64,000 nt of DNA from Anas platyrhynchos (Eukaryota; Chordata; Aves; Anseriformes; Anatidae), in NCBI RefSeq assembly GCF_047663525.1, contig NC_092590.1, positions 10,808,001 through 10,872,000 on the forward strand, given 5' to 3'. The notes beneath the pieces were generated by a model. That model was not told the origin of the DNA. It did not search any database and worked only from the letters and a program-made list of their open reading frames with translations. This document shows positions 1 to 14,560 of the stretch, one piece after another (the stretch's first letter is position 1; every line of letters starts with the position of its first letter). Both the position numbers and the translations under genes were made by a program.

Positions 1-627
1 CTTTGGAAACCATTGTCTAATGAAAGCTCTCCCTGCTCGTCACAGGGAGCTGGAACAGGATGGTCTTTAAGGTGCCTTCCAACCCCAATACATTTTGTGA
101 GGCCAGAATACTAACAGCCAGCCTTGTGCACTCAAGGTCAGCTACCCCAAGGCCAGAGACTCCGTAGACTTTCTAGACACCGGTTCAGTCTGAGCACCCC
201 TGTGAGGACAATCGGTTCCTTTTTGCTGCCTGGGCTGTCTCCACCTGCAAGCGTGGGCCTGGTGCTGCTCACCTTTCTGCCACAGAGCCCCTCAGAGAGG
301 ACGCAGGCTTCATCTTCTCTACTCCCTCCCTGCAGGCAGCTGTCAGGTCCACCCCTGAGCCTTCTCTCCTTCGTGCTGACCCAAGGAGACCCCTCAGCCT
401 GCCCTTGTATGCCGTGTGCCTTGGCCCCTCACTCCCTCGTGTGCCCTGGGCTGTGCCCACTCCACACCCATCAGGATCTTTCCTGTCTGGGGGAGACCAG
501 AAGGGGATCCCGGAGTTCAGGCAGAGCCACAAAAATGACACCAAATCAGAGAGGAAAGTGGTTGCTTACTGGTTGTTGTTTATTGTTGTTGTTGCAACGC
601 ATTTATGTATTTATTATGATTATTCTA

Positions 628-1411
628 TCAGTCTGTTGCCCCATCCTGGGAAGAGCTGGCACCCAAGCACCTTGAAGGGACTTCACGCTGCACTCCCGCG
701 CTTCTTCCTGGCAGGCCTGAAGACTTCTGCTTCTGCAGAGGAACAGCTGTCTGCGTGCCCGTTTCCAGGGCTCTGCTGCTGCTCTCTGTGCACCGCCATG
801 CAGGGCCAGGCTTTGTCTTCAAGCACCTCTTGGCAGCCTTCTGGAGACACCCCACGCCCAGCGTGGCCTTCGCAGGGCTTCTCCTGTCGCCCGCTGCAGC
901 AGCCCAGAGGAAGCCGAGTGCGCTCTTGCCCAGTGCTTGGGGCTCCGTGCACAAGAGATGACACTTCTGCAGGAAAGGCGGGGAAGGGGAAGGGGAAGCG
1001 GAAGGGGAAGGAAAGGAGGGGGAGGGAAGGGGGGAGAGGCCATGTGCAGGCAATCCGGCATGATGGTAACGGGATGGCCTCTCCCCCCTACACGTGGCGG
1101 CGGAGGCAGTGCCGGGAGTACGGAGCGGTCCGGGCGGTTCTGCGATGACGGTGTTGGTGTCTCGCTGGTGGGAGCCCTGGCACGATGGTGTTGTGCCACA
1201 CCAGATGGGATGGAGGTGGATCCACCTCCATCGGCTCTTCCTCCTCCACGGGTGGATCCACCTCCATGGGCTCCACACCATCCGCCGCGGCCGCTCCGTC
1301 TCCACTGGCGCTCCTCCGCCTCCACTTCTTCGCAGGCTGCATAGCCCAGCTCGCTTTGTTCCCACGCAGGGGTGGGCAGCTGTCGCCCCAGGTTCTCTTA
1401 ATCCCAGCCAT
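628..1411 (-). CDS. Unrecognised two-exon MEVDPP-family gene, copy 1
   Basis: I do not recognise this family. Exon 1 runs 1411 to 1094 (106 codons, starting MAGIKRTWGD). It is followed by a 127-base intron (967-1093) with GT-AG ends and a pyrimidine-rich 3' part, then exon 2 (966 to 628). The first exon has a basic stretch KKWRRRS, possibly a nuclear signal, a twice-repeated acidic MEVDPP motif around residues 45-65, and a His/Arg-rich end. With phase-0 splicing the product is about 218 residues. A TATA box lies 58 bases upstream of the ATG, and AATAAA signals (minus strand) lie at 610-615 and 579-584. Unlike copies 2 and 3 it lacks the extra upstream ATG. The second-exon frame is uncertain because copy 3 carries a one-base difference there. 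The gene model is inferred from sequence alone. Confidence 0.45.
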
Positions 1412-1468
1412 GTCTGGTGGTCGCTAGAGATCCTGGGGGATCAGCGAGGGGGGGGCCAGGCGCAGGGG

Positions 1469-1476
1469 CTTTTATA
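1469..1476 (-). promoter_or_regulatory. TATA box of MEVDPP gene copy 1
   Basis: Reads TATAAAAG on the minus strand and is conserved in all three copies. A CRE-like TGATGTCAC sits about 35 bases farther upstream at 1511-1519. Confidence 0.6.
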
Positions 1477-1743
1477 GGCCCCAGGACAACGCCGGGGGGC
1501 AGATGCCACTGTGACATCAGGAGGCCTCTGTGATGGCCGCAGTGATGGCGCCACGCCCCAGGCCCGACATGGCCGTGTTGGGAGGGGGCTTCTGAAAGAG
1601 GCCTGAAAGAGGCCCTGGTCTGGAAGGAGGATGGCTAGGGTGCTGGGGGCCCCTTTCCTGGGCCTTTTTGCTTGCCAGAGAGACAGGCAAGCAAAGCTTG
1701 CTACCTTGTCTAAGCTACTTTGCTACTTTGTCTATGTAGCTAC

Positions 1744-2180
1744 TTTGTCTAAGTAGCGATACTGGAAATTGATTCAATGTCTTCTGAATAAAAACGTGAT
1801 GAGATGGAGAGTTCAAAGGAAAATATGGTTGAAATACCCAAGTAGCTAATCACATGCACCTGACTTACTGATGTGGAAAAGGCTGGGCAATTAGATAGTA
1901 CCTCAGCATTTGGGTTATGCACAAGCAGTCTAGCAGGTTGTACAAACACAATTTTGGTGTTTCATGTGTTCATGACGCTTCTACTTAGAGATGTGTAAGA
2001 GCATGTGCAGTCTTCTCTGACCATTTTGATCTTTCTAGTGTTAAAAGTTTTCCATCCAATACTGGTCCAGGTGTGGAAGTATTAATAAGGAAATATTAGA
2101 ATTGTTATAATTTGTGTTGATTGGTAGAAATGTGGTCTGATGAGAGATGTGTATAACTTAAAGCCCAAGCTAAAACTTGC
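1744..2180 (-). repeat. Repeat block B, inverted copy of 13504-13976
   Basis: This stretch is the reverse complement of 13504-13976, apart from scattered changes and the loss of about 45 bases that the right-hand copy retains. A related but more diverged piece lies at 5145-5212. I see no coding capacity or recognised family; it is some old interspersed or duplicated sequence. Confidence 0.75.
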
Positions 2181-2197
2181 ATGGGGTTTAAGTGAGA

Positions 2198-2340
2198 GGA
2201 CACATCTCCTGTTCTTGGGTTACCTGGCATCCCGAGAGGCCATCAATCAGGCTGACGGTGACCTCCCTTCCCATTTTTTAAAGCCCTACCACAAAGCTAC
2301 CTCATGTTTGGCTGATCTTTTGCTAGTGTGCAAGTTTTAG
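2198..2340 (+). repeat. Repeat block A, direct copy of 13381-13520
   Basis: It matches 13381-13520 in the same orientation, while the adjoining block B is inverted. The left locus therefore has a rearrangement breakpoint at about 2180-2198. The ends of the two blocks share the same motif in opposite orientation (AAGCTAAAACTTGC near 2167 and its complement near 2330). Confidence 0.75.
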
Positions 2341-2510
2341 CTTTTTTCACCATCCTCCTTCTCCCACCCCAGGGCCTCTTTCAGGCCTCTTTCAGAAGCC
2401 CCCTCCCAACACGGCCATGTCGGGCCTGGGGCGTGGCGCCATCACTGCGGCCATCACAGAGGCCTCCTGATGTCACAGTGGCATCTGCCCCCCGGTGTTG
2501 TCCTGGGGCC

Positions 2511-2518
2511 TATAAAAG
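2511..2518 (+). promoter_or_regulatory. TATA box of MEVDPP gene copy 2
   Basis: Reads TATAAAAG, 65 bases before the conserved ATG at 2576. The CRE-like TGATGTCAC lies at 2468-2476. The spacing matches copies 1 and 3. Confidence 0.6.
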
Positions 2519-2566
2519 CCCCTGCGCCTGGCCCCCCCCTCGCTGATCCCCCAGGATCTCTAGAGA

Positions 2567-3359
2567 ATGCCAGGCATGGCTGCGATTAAGAGAACCTGGG
2601 GCGACAGCTGCCCACCCCTGCGTGGGTCAAAGGCGAGTTGGGCTGTTGAGCCTGCGAAGAAGTGGAGGCGGAGGAGCGCCAGTGGAGACGGAGCGGCCGC
2701 GGCGGATGGTGTGGAGCCCATGGAGGTGGATCCACCCGTGGAGGAGGAAGAGCCGATGGAGGTGGACCCACCTCCATCCCATCTGGTGTGGCACAACACC
2801 ATCGTGCCAGGGCTCCCACCAGCGAGACAACAACATCGTCATCGCAGAACCGCCCGGACCGCTCCGTACTCCCGGCACTGCCTCTGCCGCCACGTGTAGG
2901 GGGGAGAGGCCATCCCGTTACCATCATGCCGGATTGCCTGCACATGGCCTCTCCCCCCTTCCCTCCCCCTCCTTTCCTTCCCCTTCCGCTTCCCCTTCCC
3001 CTTCCCCGCCTTTCCTGCAGAAGTGTCATCTCTTGTGCACGGAGCCCCAAGCACTGGGCAAGAGCGCACTCGGCTTCCTCTGGGCTGCTGCAGCGGGCGA
3101 CAGGAGAAGCCCTGCGAAGGCCACGCTGGCCGTGGGGTGTCTCCAGAAGGCTGCCAAGAGGTGCTTGAAGACGAAGCCTGGCCCTGCATGGCGGTGCACA
3201 GAGAGCAGCAGCAGAGCCCTGGAAACGGGCACGCAGACAGCTGTTCCTCTGCAGAAGCAGAAGTCTTCAGGCCTGCCAGGAAGAAGCGCGGGAGTGCAGC
3301 GTGAAGTCCCTTCAAGGTGCTTGGGTGCCAGCTCTTCCCAGGATGGGGCAACAGACTGA
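2567..3359 (+). CDS. Unrecognised two-exon MEVDPP-family gene, copy 2
   Basis: This copy is nearly identical to copy 1 in mirror orientation. ATGs lie at 2567 and 2576; the second is the one shared by all copies and starts MAAIKRTWGD. Exon 1 ends at 2893 before GTGTAG, the intron is 2894-3020 (127 bases, long CCTTCC tract, ends CTGCAG), and exon 2 is 3021-3359 in the phase-0 frame. Exon 1 alone stays open to 2899 (110 codons), so an unspliced product is also possible. AATAAA occurs at 3372-3377 and 3403-3408. The protein would be basic at its N terminus, acidic around the doubled MEVDPP, and His/Arg-rich before the splice. The function is unknown; nuclear localisation is only a guess. Confidence 0.45.
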
Positions 3360-3894
3360 TAGAATAATCATAATAAATACATAAATGCGTTGCAACAACA
3401 ACAATAAACAACAACCAGTAAGCAACCACTTTCCTCTCTGATTTGGTGTCATTTTTGTGGCTACGCCTGAACTCCAGGATCCCCTTCTGGTCTCCCCCAG
3501 ACAGGAAAGATCCTGATGGGTGTGGAGTGGGCACAGCCCAGGGCACACGAGGGAGTGAGGGGCCGGGGCACACGGCATACAAGGGCAGGCTGAGGGGTCT
3601 CCTTGGGTCAGCACGAAGGAGAGAAGGCTCAGGGGTGGACCTGACAGCTGCCTGCAGGGAGGGAGTAGAGAAGATGAAGCCTGCGTCCTCTCTGAGGGGC
3701 TCTGTGGCAGAAAGGTGAGCAGCACCAGGCCCACGCTTGCAGGTGGAGACAGCCCAGGCAGCAAAAAGGAACCGATTGTCCTCACAGGGGTGCTCAGACT
3801 GAACCGGTGTCTAGAAAGTCTACGGAGTCTCTGGCCTTGGGGTAGCTGACCTTGAGTGCACAAGGCTGGCTGTTAGTATTCTGGCCTCACAAAA

Positions 3895-4200
3895 TGTATT
3901 GGGGTTGGAAGGCACCTTAAAGACCATCCTGTTCCAGCTCCCTGTGACGAGCAGGGAGAGCTTTCATTAGACAATGGTTTCCAAAGCCCCATCCAACCTG
4001 GCCTTAAACACTTCCATTGGTGGTGAGGCAGTGGAACAGGTTGCCCAGAGAAGTCCCATGCCTGGAAGTGCTTAAGGTCTATCTAGTTGGAAGCGGCTTT
4101 GGATAAGGTTTTCTAGCGGATGGTGTCCCTGCTCAATGCATGGGGTTGGCATGGGATGGTCTTTAAGGTTCCTTCCAACACAGACCACTCTCTGAATCCA
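3895..4200. mobile_element. CR1 LINE 3'-end fragments, head-on pair
   Basis: Bases 3895-4020 read as a CR1 3' end on the minus strand (GGTTGGAAGG...CCCCATCCAACCTGGCCTT). Bases 4021-4200 read as a second CR1 3' end on the plus strand (AACAGGTTGCCCAGAGAAG, ending near TCTATGATTC). The first forms the outer edge of the palindrome arm and its mirror copy is at 1-115. Confidence 0.8.
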
Positions 4201-4302
4201 AGAGTCTATGATTCCTCTCCCTAAAGTTGTTGCGTACAATCTCTAGTGGAGTTGGTGCACATGTTTGTCACGTTTCTTTGTTGGAGGTGACTAATACATC
4301 TT

Positions 4303-4323
4303 TTATTATTATTATTGTTGTTG

Positions 4324-4354
<31 letters not shown>
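4303..4354 (+). repeat. (ATT/GTT)n microsatellite
   Basis: A run of ATT units interrupted by a block of GTT units, then ATT again. It lies between the CR1 pair and the diverged repeat region. Confidence 0.85.
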
Positions 4355-5144
4355 GAAAATTGGGAGGGAACGCTGTGCAAAACAGATGATATTAATTTTC
4401 AATGCCTTGATAATCACGCAGCCCAAGAAAACAAATGTCGGATAAAGAGTGGTTGTTCATCTCATGATAGCTCTTTCCATGATATATCCTGAGTTATCCT
4501 GAGTTTATGTTACACATAAAGGGTAACTCAGTACTGTGTGTGCCAGGTGTGAGGGAGCTTGAAAGGCCATGAGAAGGCTCACCAGGCATGGGTGCAGAAC
4601 GGGCAGATGCCATATCCAGGGAGAGTGGCAGAGGAGTGTCAGGGAAGGATCTGAGGCAAGCCATAGTCAAGGGTGGCAGGAACAGGGGCTTTAAAGGGGG
4701 CACCATCACCTCTGGCAGTGATCCGTCCAATACACCTGAAAGTGCCATGGCACAACCATGTGCATCATATGGAGCCAACCACACTGGTATGTGAGGAGTA
4801 TGAATGCGGTGCCATGGATCGGAGAAGAACTGGATCACTGAGAAATGTGAGGGGGGGTTGTGTGATTTTTGCTGCTACTGTTTGCATTTTTCTCCAAAGC
4901 AAGCCCCAGTGACTTCCAGTACCATTTCCACTGTGGACTCTGGGAGCAGTCCCACTGCCATTCAGTCAGTGTGTTCCCTGCCTGCTCTGCAGGGCACGGA
5001 TGCTGAAGGACATCTGTAGCCACATGGAAGCTCTGGCGCAAGCACGTTTTGCAGTCAAGACTGAGTGTTTGAGACCTATGGGAGTTGCAAGAGAAAATGT
5101 GCATAAACTCTCTTTCAGACAGGCTCTGTGCAGCTGAACATTGA
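4355..5144. other. Non-coding intergenic stretch, nothing recognised
   Basis: There are no long reading frames with protein-like composition, no RNA gene and no clear element. Short open frames on both strands look random. Confidence 0.5.
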
Positions 5145-6340
5145 AGTTGTACAAACACAGTTTTGCTGTTCTTACACAAATGCCCATGCACTATTTATTT
5201 TGAACTGCTTGTTTCTTGGTTTGGATGTATTGCTCTGGTGACTACAAACCAATACTCCATTCTGTTTTGAAGATGAGTTTGTTAACTTGAAGGACGTCAC
5301 AGGAAACTCACGCAGACAAAGGCTATCAGTTTGGGAACATCTTACAAGCTGTGTTGATCTCAAAAGGCACACAAACGCTGCTGAAATCTGACAACAGTGT
5401 GGTATAACTTGTAAGCACAATCATTCAGTAAGGTCAGCAGTTAAATGAACACTTGCAAAACACTGAATGGAATTTCAGCCATTTGTCTTCAGCTGATTTT
5501 GTACCAGGTATAATGTGTAGTCTTGTGAGGCTATCAAAGTCCCATTCCATAATCTGCATCCTAAAATAGATCTTGAAGAGCATTTGTGTCAGGATTCTCT
5601 ATGTGCTCCCCATGCTACGTTTCTGGCCATTTCTGCAAATTATTGGTGGTAAGTCTTACTGAGAGATTAGTTATTGGGCATCTGCTAGTCTGTTTCACAG
5701 GATATGCTGAGTGGTGTCTGTGAAGGTTCTGTTGTTGTCTGAGCCCAGTAAATATCTCTTATTGAGTGACTTCCATGTCGGATTGGAGTACGCTCATTAA
5801 ACATACAGATAGCAAGAGACTTCCAAGCACATGGAAAGAGATGTTTTAAAGAATTGGGATGCAATTCAATAGCAGTAATTGCAAAATTGCAGGTGTGCAA
5901 GTGCAAGATGCAGAAAAATGCCCGCAAGAAATAGTGGATGACAAATTGAACAAGAGTTGGCAACCCCCTGCTATGTGGTTTGGCTGTGGAAACAGGGATG
6001 CAGTTGTCAGGACGCAAGGAAATGGTAAAAGGGCAGAGGGACATCATAATGGTCTTTGGGGCCATAAAAAGTGGCTATGAGGTTGAGCAAGAGAAGTGTT
6101 CTCTCCAAGGATGTTATACTGTAAGAGTATGATGCACTTTGAAATAATAATGGAATAGATCATTGCTGGAGGCCTTTAAGCACAAGTTCTCTCTCAGCAA
6201 CGATCCAGAAAATCAATGCTGCACTGGGAAGAAAAGCTAATCTACGTGGTCTCTCAAGAATAATCCGAGCTCTGTTTTTAAGTGATTTAATTACTTTGAT
6301 ACTCTTTATTTATTTATTTGATCTCCCCCACAGCAGTTTT
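5145..6340 (-). repeat. Diverged inverted relative of 13140-13790
   Basis: Two parts match the right-hand locus in reverse orientation. Bases 6100-6340 match 13140-13375, including the (TTTA)n tail and the text around ACCACGTAGATT. Bases 5145-5212 match the segment around 13737-13790. The middle is longer here and not obviously related. The divergence is much greater than between the MEVDPP copies, so this pair is older. The repeat lies just 3' of the ADH6-like gene and may supply its polyadenylation signals. Confidence 0.65.
6305..6318 (-). terminator. Candidate polyadenylation signals for the ADH6-like gene
   Basis: Overlapping AATAAA hexamers on the minus strand, from a TTTATTTATTTATT run, about 580 bases beyond the stop codon. 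These are the first perfect hexamers I see downstream. If they are used, the 24-base minisatellite lies within the 3' UTR. Confidence 0.35.
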
Positions 6341-6377
6341 TAACAAACTTGCAAGCTGTTAAGTAAGCTGTTTTGTG

Positions 6378-6550
6378 CATCAGTGTGCAAGGCATGTGGT
6401 ACATCAGCATGCAAGGCATTTTGGCGTGACAGTCTGCAAGGCATTTGCTATGTCAGCGTGCAAGGCATGTGGTGTGTGAGCGTGCAAGGCATTTCATGCA
6501 TAAGCATGCAAGGTGCTTGCAGTGTCTGCATGCAAGGTGCTTACAGATTG
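6378..6550 (+). repeat. 24-base minisatellite, about 7 units
   Basis: The core GCAAGG starts at 6387, 6411, 6436, 6460, 6484, 6508 and 6532, a period of 24 (once 25). The consensus is roughly CAGCRTGCAAGGCATNTGGTNTGT. Because 24 is a multiple of three, one plus-strand frame reads as an eight-residue repeat containing VQG/MQG. That frame looks incidental. Confidence 0.9.
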
Positions 6551-6895
6551 GAGGCATCAGCAGGGGAGGGAGCAAAGGAAGTTGCTCAGTGCAGAGAAGA
6601 GGGGTGTGGTGGCGGGGTCGGGGGTGCAAGGCAGAGCTCCTCATGTCCTGTGAGGCCCCTGCTGTTCACAGCACTGCGTGGGAGCATTTGAAGAAAGCTT
6701 TTACTTGAGCATGTGTTTCCTCAGGAGAGGCAGCATTGCAGCTCTCGCAGGGCGTGAAAGCACAGGCAGCAGCACCAGAGCCATCAAGATCCTCGCGCGT
6801 ATCTCCTTGTGCCCAGTGCAGGGAGGCAGTGGGAGAGCAGGGCCTGCGCCACGAGGGCCTGCTGGGCCGCGCTCATCCTCCCTCGGCCACGTCCC

Positions 6896-11059
<4,164 letters not shown>

Positions 11060-11576
11060 GTGGGGTGAGAGGAGCCGGCGGCAGCGCAGGCTGGAGGTGA
11101 GCTGCCGTCTGTGTGGCCGGACCCGCACCTGGCGTCGAGGCCCCGAGCGCTCCTGGCCCCGCGGCTGCGGCTGGAGGGGGAAGCAGGGAGCGCGGCGGGC
11201 GGCCTGGTGAGGGACCAGAGCTGGCGGAGAGCAGAGCGGGAGGTTCCCCTGCGAGCAGGGAGTCCCCTGTGCCCCCTGAAAGGCGCAGCCTCCAGGGGCT
11301 GGGTCCGGGCTGCAGGGAGGAGACTCACGGCACCGCTTGGGCTTCCACTCCTTGCCGAGGGGCAACCTTTGGCCGGGCAGCAGCTCGCCCCCAGCTATTT
11401 GTGAAAGGATTAATAATTACAGCAGAAAAGAAGACCTTGAGAGCATGGTATGGCGAATAAACACACCCGGCCTTTTGGAGTCCAGCTTAGCTCTCTGTGG
11501 CACCGCAGCTGTTTTCCCCTGGGTAGGAGAAGAGCGTGTCAGCAAGGGCCGATTTTCCAAGGACACTTTTATGTAA

Positions 11577-11860
11577 CTTTGCAACCAGCTGTGTGAGCAG
11601 TTCCCCTTCTGTCAGCGCCCTCCGTTCTCTCACATCTGTGTCTGCACCACACAGCTTGGTGTCATCAACAAACCTGCTGAGGGTGCACTCGATCCCACTG
11701 TCCGTGTCACTGACAAAGACGTGAAACAGCGCCGGCCCCAGCACTGACCCCTGAGGAGCACCACTCATTACAGATCTCCACTTGGACGTCGAGCTGTTGA
11801 CCACAACTCTTTGAGTGTGATCATCCAGCCAATGCCTTACCCTTACCTTTTCTTCTGGAA
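11577..11860 (-). mobile_element. CR1 LINE RT fragment
   Basis: The minus strand reads VMSGAPQGSVLGPALFHVFVSD and then SRFVDDTKLCG, so the catalytic FADD is changed to FVDD. It is a short internal piece of an older CR1 family than the one at 9478. Confidence 0.85.
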
Positions 11861-13139
11861 AGGGCCCACAGTTTTCCCGGTCTTCCTTTTATCACCTCCT
11901 GATGGATGTCTAGAAGCTTCTTGATACTCTTTTTGTCCCTGGCCAAATCTACTTCTAACAGGGCTTCGGCTTTCATTCCGTGCTTCTGTGAACAGACCCT
12001 GAAGAAACTCCTAGGAGAACGTGGATGGGGCTGCCTCCTTTTACAGTTTCAACGCAGAACAGCTCCAAAAGGCTTGGGCCAGCCAAAGCGCTGCTCTTTT
12101 TTGGCTTGGTTTGGTTATGGTTTAAATAGACTGACTCATTCGATCAGAAAGTCTGACATTCAGCATCCAGGTTCCACCTCCATGTAATGGAAGCAGCCTT
12201 TTCGTGAAGGTAGTAGTTTCAAGTGGCTCTTCCAAAACCCTCACGGCAGCCAGTGGCATTTGCTGCCCTCCCCTCATCCTACAAGGCCACTTATGTATCT
12301 CCATCAAGCATAATTCATGTTGATCTCAGCACGGGTTGACCATAGTAAGGCTGTTCTGGGCATTCCCAGATGTCATCATGTCCTTTGTGTACCTCAAAGG
12401 CATCTTGGGGCCAGACAAGAGTTTCTCCCTGGAAATCGGTCTGAAGGCTCTCATTCAGAAGCTACCTGGGAGACTTCAAGCCAGATGGGAGGCCTCGTCC
12501 TCCAAAGGAGGAAGCAAGAAGCCACACAAGTGGTGAGAAGGTTTCTCCTTAGCACTAGAGAAGAGAGCAACTGTGGACCTCAGAGCTTCCCATCTTTCTT
12601 CCCCACACTCCAGTCCCCGAGCACCTCGGTGGCCCTCCAACAGACTCCCTGAGTTGTGCTGGCACAGCAGCCAGAACGAGGCAAGTCCCCCTCCTCCCCT
12701 CTCCCACCGGGCTCAGGGCACAAGAGATGGCACCTCCTCACACCCCAGGGGCAGGGGTAGGTGCTGTGGATGGCAAGGAAGGGCTTGCACACCAACTGCA
12801 TACCAGCAAGGCTTTAATTGACTGCTGGTAGACCTGGTGCAGGCTGCCCGTGCCACCCTTACCCACATGTGGGATATCTGCATCATTGGCCCCACCCAAG
12901 CTCCTGTCAAGCATGGGGGCTGCTCCACTTGCTGGGAAACGTGGCAGTAACAGGTTGGGGTTAACAGAGGACCACTGCCCTTCCCGAAATGTTGTTGCCA
13001 CCATCTTGTGGCACAGGGATGCCAGGCATGGGTCGAGGAGGGTTGATTCATATCTAAAGGGCAAGCTAGTTCCCATTCAAATCCAATGCATCACAAGATA
13101 GATTCTCTTTGAACATCCTGCAAGTTTGCTAGAACCACA
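11861..13139. other. Intergenic DNA between the ADH6-like gene and repeat block D
   Basis: I see no gene here. A 33-base segment at 12987-13019 recurs exactly at 14248-14280. The flanking text is loosely similar too, so the two are probably diverged copies of one element. Confidence 0.5.
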
Positions 13140-13375
13140 GTCTGCGGATTGAGAGATTAAATAAATAAATAAATAAAATAAATTTAAAGTAAACAACGCA
13201 CTTAAAAACAGAGTTTGAATGATTCTTGAGAGACCACGTAGATTGGACCTTTTCCCAATGCAGCATCAATTCTCTGGATCATTGCTGAGAGAGAACTTGT
13301 GCTTAAAGGCCTGCAGCAATGATCTATTCCATTACCATTTTACAGTGCATCATACTGTCAAAGTATAACCTCCTT
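13140..13375 (+). repeat. Repeat block D, inverted relative of 6100-6340
   Basis: It starts with an (AAAT)n run. The sequence then matches the complement of 6100-6340 with many substitutions, including the text around GAGAGACCACGTAGATT. Confidence 0.7.
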
Positions 13376-13380
13376 GGAAA

Positions 13381-13976
13381 GGACACATCTGCTGTTCTTG
13401 GGTTACCTGGCATCACGAGAGGCCATCAATCAGGCTGACCTCCCTTCCCATTTTTTAAAGCCCTACCACAAAGCAACCTCATGTTTGGCTGATCTTTTGC
13501 CAGTGTGCAAGTTTTAGCTTGGGGTTTAAGTTATACACGTCTCTCATCAGACCACATTTCTACCAATCAATACAAATTATAACAATTCTAATACTTCCTT
13601 ATTAATACTTCCATAGCTGGACCTGTATTGGATGGGAAACTTTTAACACTAGAAAGATCGAAATGGTCAGAGAAGACTGCACATGCTCTTACACATCTGC
13701 AAGTAGAAGCGTCATGAACAAGCAGTTTAAAATAAATATTGCTCGGGCATTTGTGTAAGAACAGAAAAATTGTGTTTGTACAACCTGCTAGACTGCTTGT
13801 GCATAACCCAAATGCTGAGGTACTATCTAATTGCCCAGCCTTTTCCACATCAGTAAGTCAGGTGCCTGTGATTAGCTACTTGGGTATTTCAACCATATTT
13901 TCCTTTGAACTCTCCATCTCATCACGTTTTTATTCAGAAGACATTGAATCAATTTCCAGTATCGCTACTTAGACAA
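13381..13976 (+). repeat. Repeat blocks A and B in tandem
   Basis: Block A (13381-13520) matches 2198-2340 directly, and block B (13504-13976) matches 1744-2180 inverted. This right-hand locus appears to keep the older, unbroken arrangement D-A-B. It also has about 45 bases in block B that were lost on the left but are present in the diverged copy at 5145-5212. Confidence 0.75.
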
Positions 13977-14560
13977 ATTTATTTCAGCCCTGTTCCCCAT
14001 ATAAGCATTGGGAACCAAGTCAGAATGCCTAAAACCCTTCAAACCCTGTGTCATACCATCGGCTATGCTCACTGAGAAGAACATGGGTTTCAGATAAAAA
14101 GCGTCTTTCTAGGTCTCACTTTCAACAGCTTTATTTTCTGCCACTGTGCCAGGACCACAACTGGCCCCACTCATGAACCGTCTCACTCAAACACGGGCCA
14201 CTTCCAGGGAGATGTGGTGGTGACAGGTAGGCGTAAAGGAAGACCCAAAATGTTGTTGCCACCATCTTGTGGCACAGGGACACAAGGCATGGGATGAGGA
14301 GGGGGATGAGGAGGCATGGGATGAGTCCCGGTGCCCAAGGGGCAGCCTGTCTCTCTGGCAAGCAAAATGGCCCAGGAAAGGGGCCCCCAGCCCCCTTCAC
14401 CATCCTCCTCCTTCCACCCCAGGGCCTCTTTCAGGCCTCTTTCAGAAGCCCCCTCCCAACACGGCCATGTCAGGCCTGGGGCGTGGCGCCATCACTGCGG
14501 CCATCACAGAGGCCTCCTGATGTCACAGTGGCATCTGCCCCCCGGCGTTGTCCTGGGGCC

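Larger units (their letters stand above)
1..3987. repeat. Large inverted repeat (palindrome) with ~600-base spacer
   Basis: Bases 1-1740 are the reverse complement of about 2341-3987, with only a few differences per few hundred bases by eye. The shared sequence runs from the CR1 tail at the outer end, through the small two-exon gene, to its promoter. The spacer at 1741-2340 is built from two blocks that also occur at 13381-13976. The outer boundary of the left arm may lie beyond base 1. The high identity implies a recent duplication or continuing gene conversion. A false join in the assembly is possible but less likely, because the arms are not identical. Confidence 0.9.

Noticed and set aside
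405-1148. Long antisense frames (247 codons in copies 1 and 2, up to 256 in copy 3) opposite the MEVDPP gene
   Set aside because: GC-rich sequence with few stops gives open frames on all sides. These lack a promoter of their own, run through the intron and the poly(A) signal, and change frame between copies.
2622-3359. A continuous 245-codon plus-strand frame through exon 1, intron and exon 2 in an alternative frame
   Set aside because: In exon 1 it is out of frame with the conserved ATG, and it reads through the pyrimidine tract as Ser/Pro repeats. The split gene explains the signals better.
5685-6065. A 126-codon minus-strand frame in the repeat region 3' of the ADH6-like gene
   Set aside because: Its position within a diverged non-coding repeat and the lack of any recognised motif make chance more likely.
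6383-6691. A 102-codon frame encoding an eight-residue repeat
   Set aside because: The repeat is a by-product of the 24-base minisatellite, antisense to the probable ADH6-like 3' UTR.
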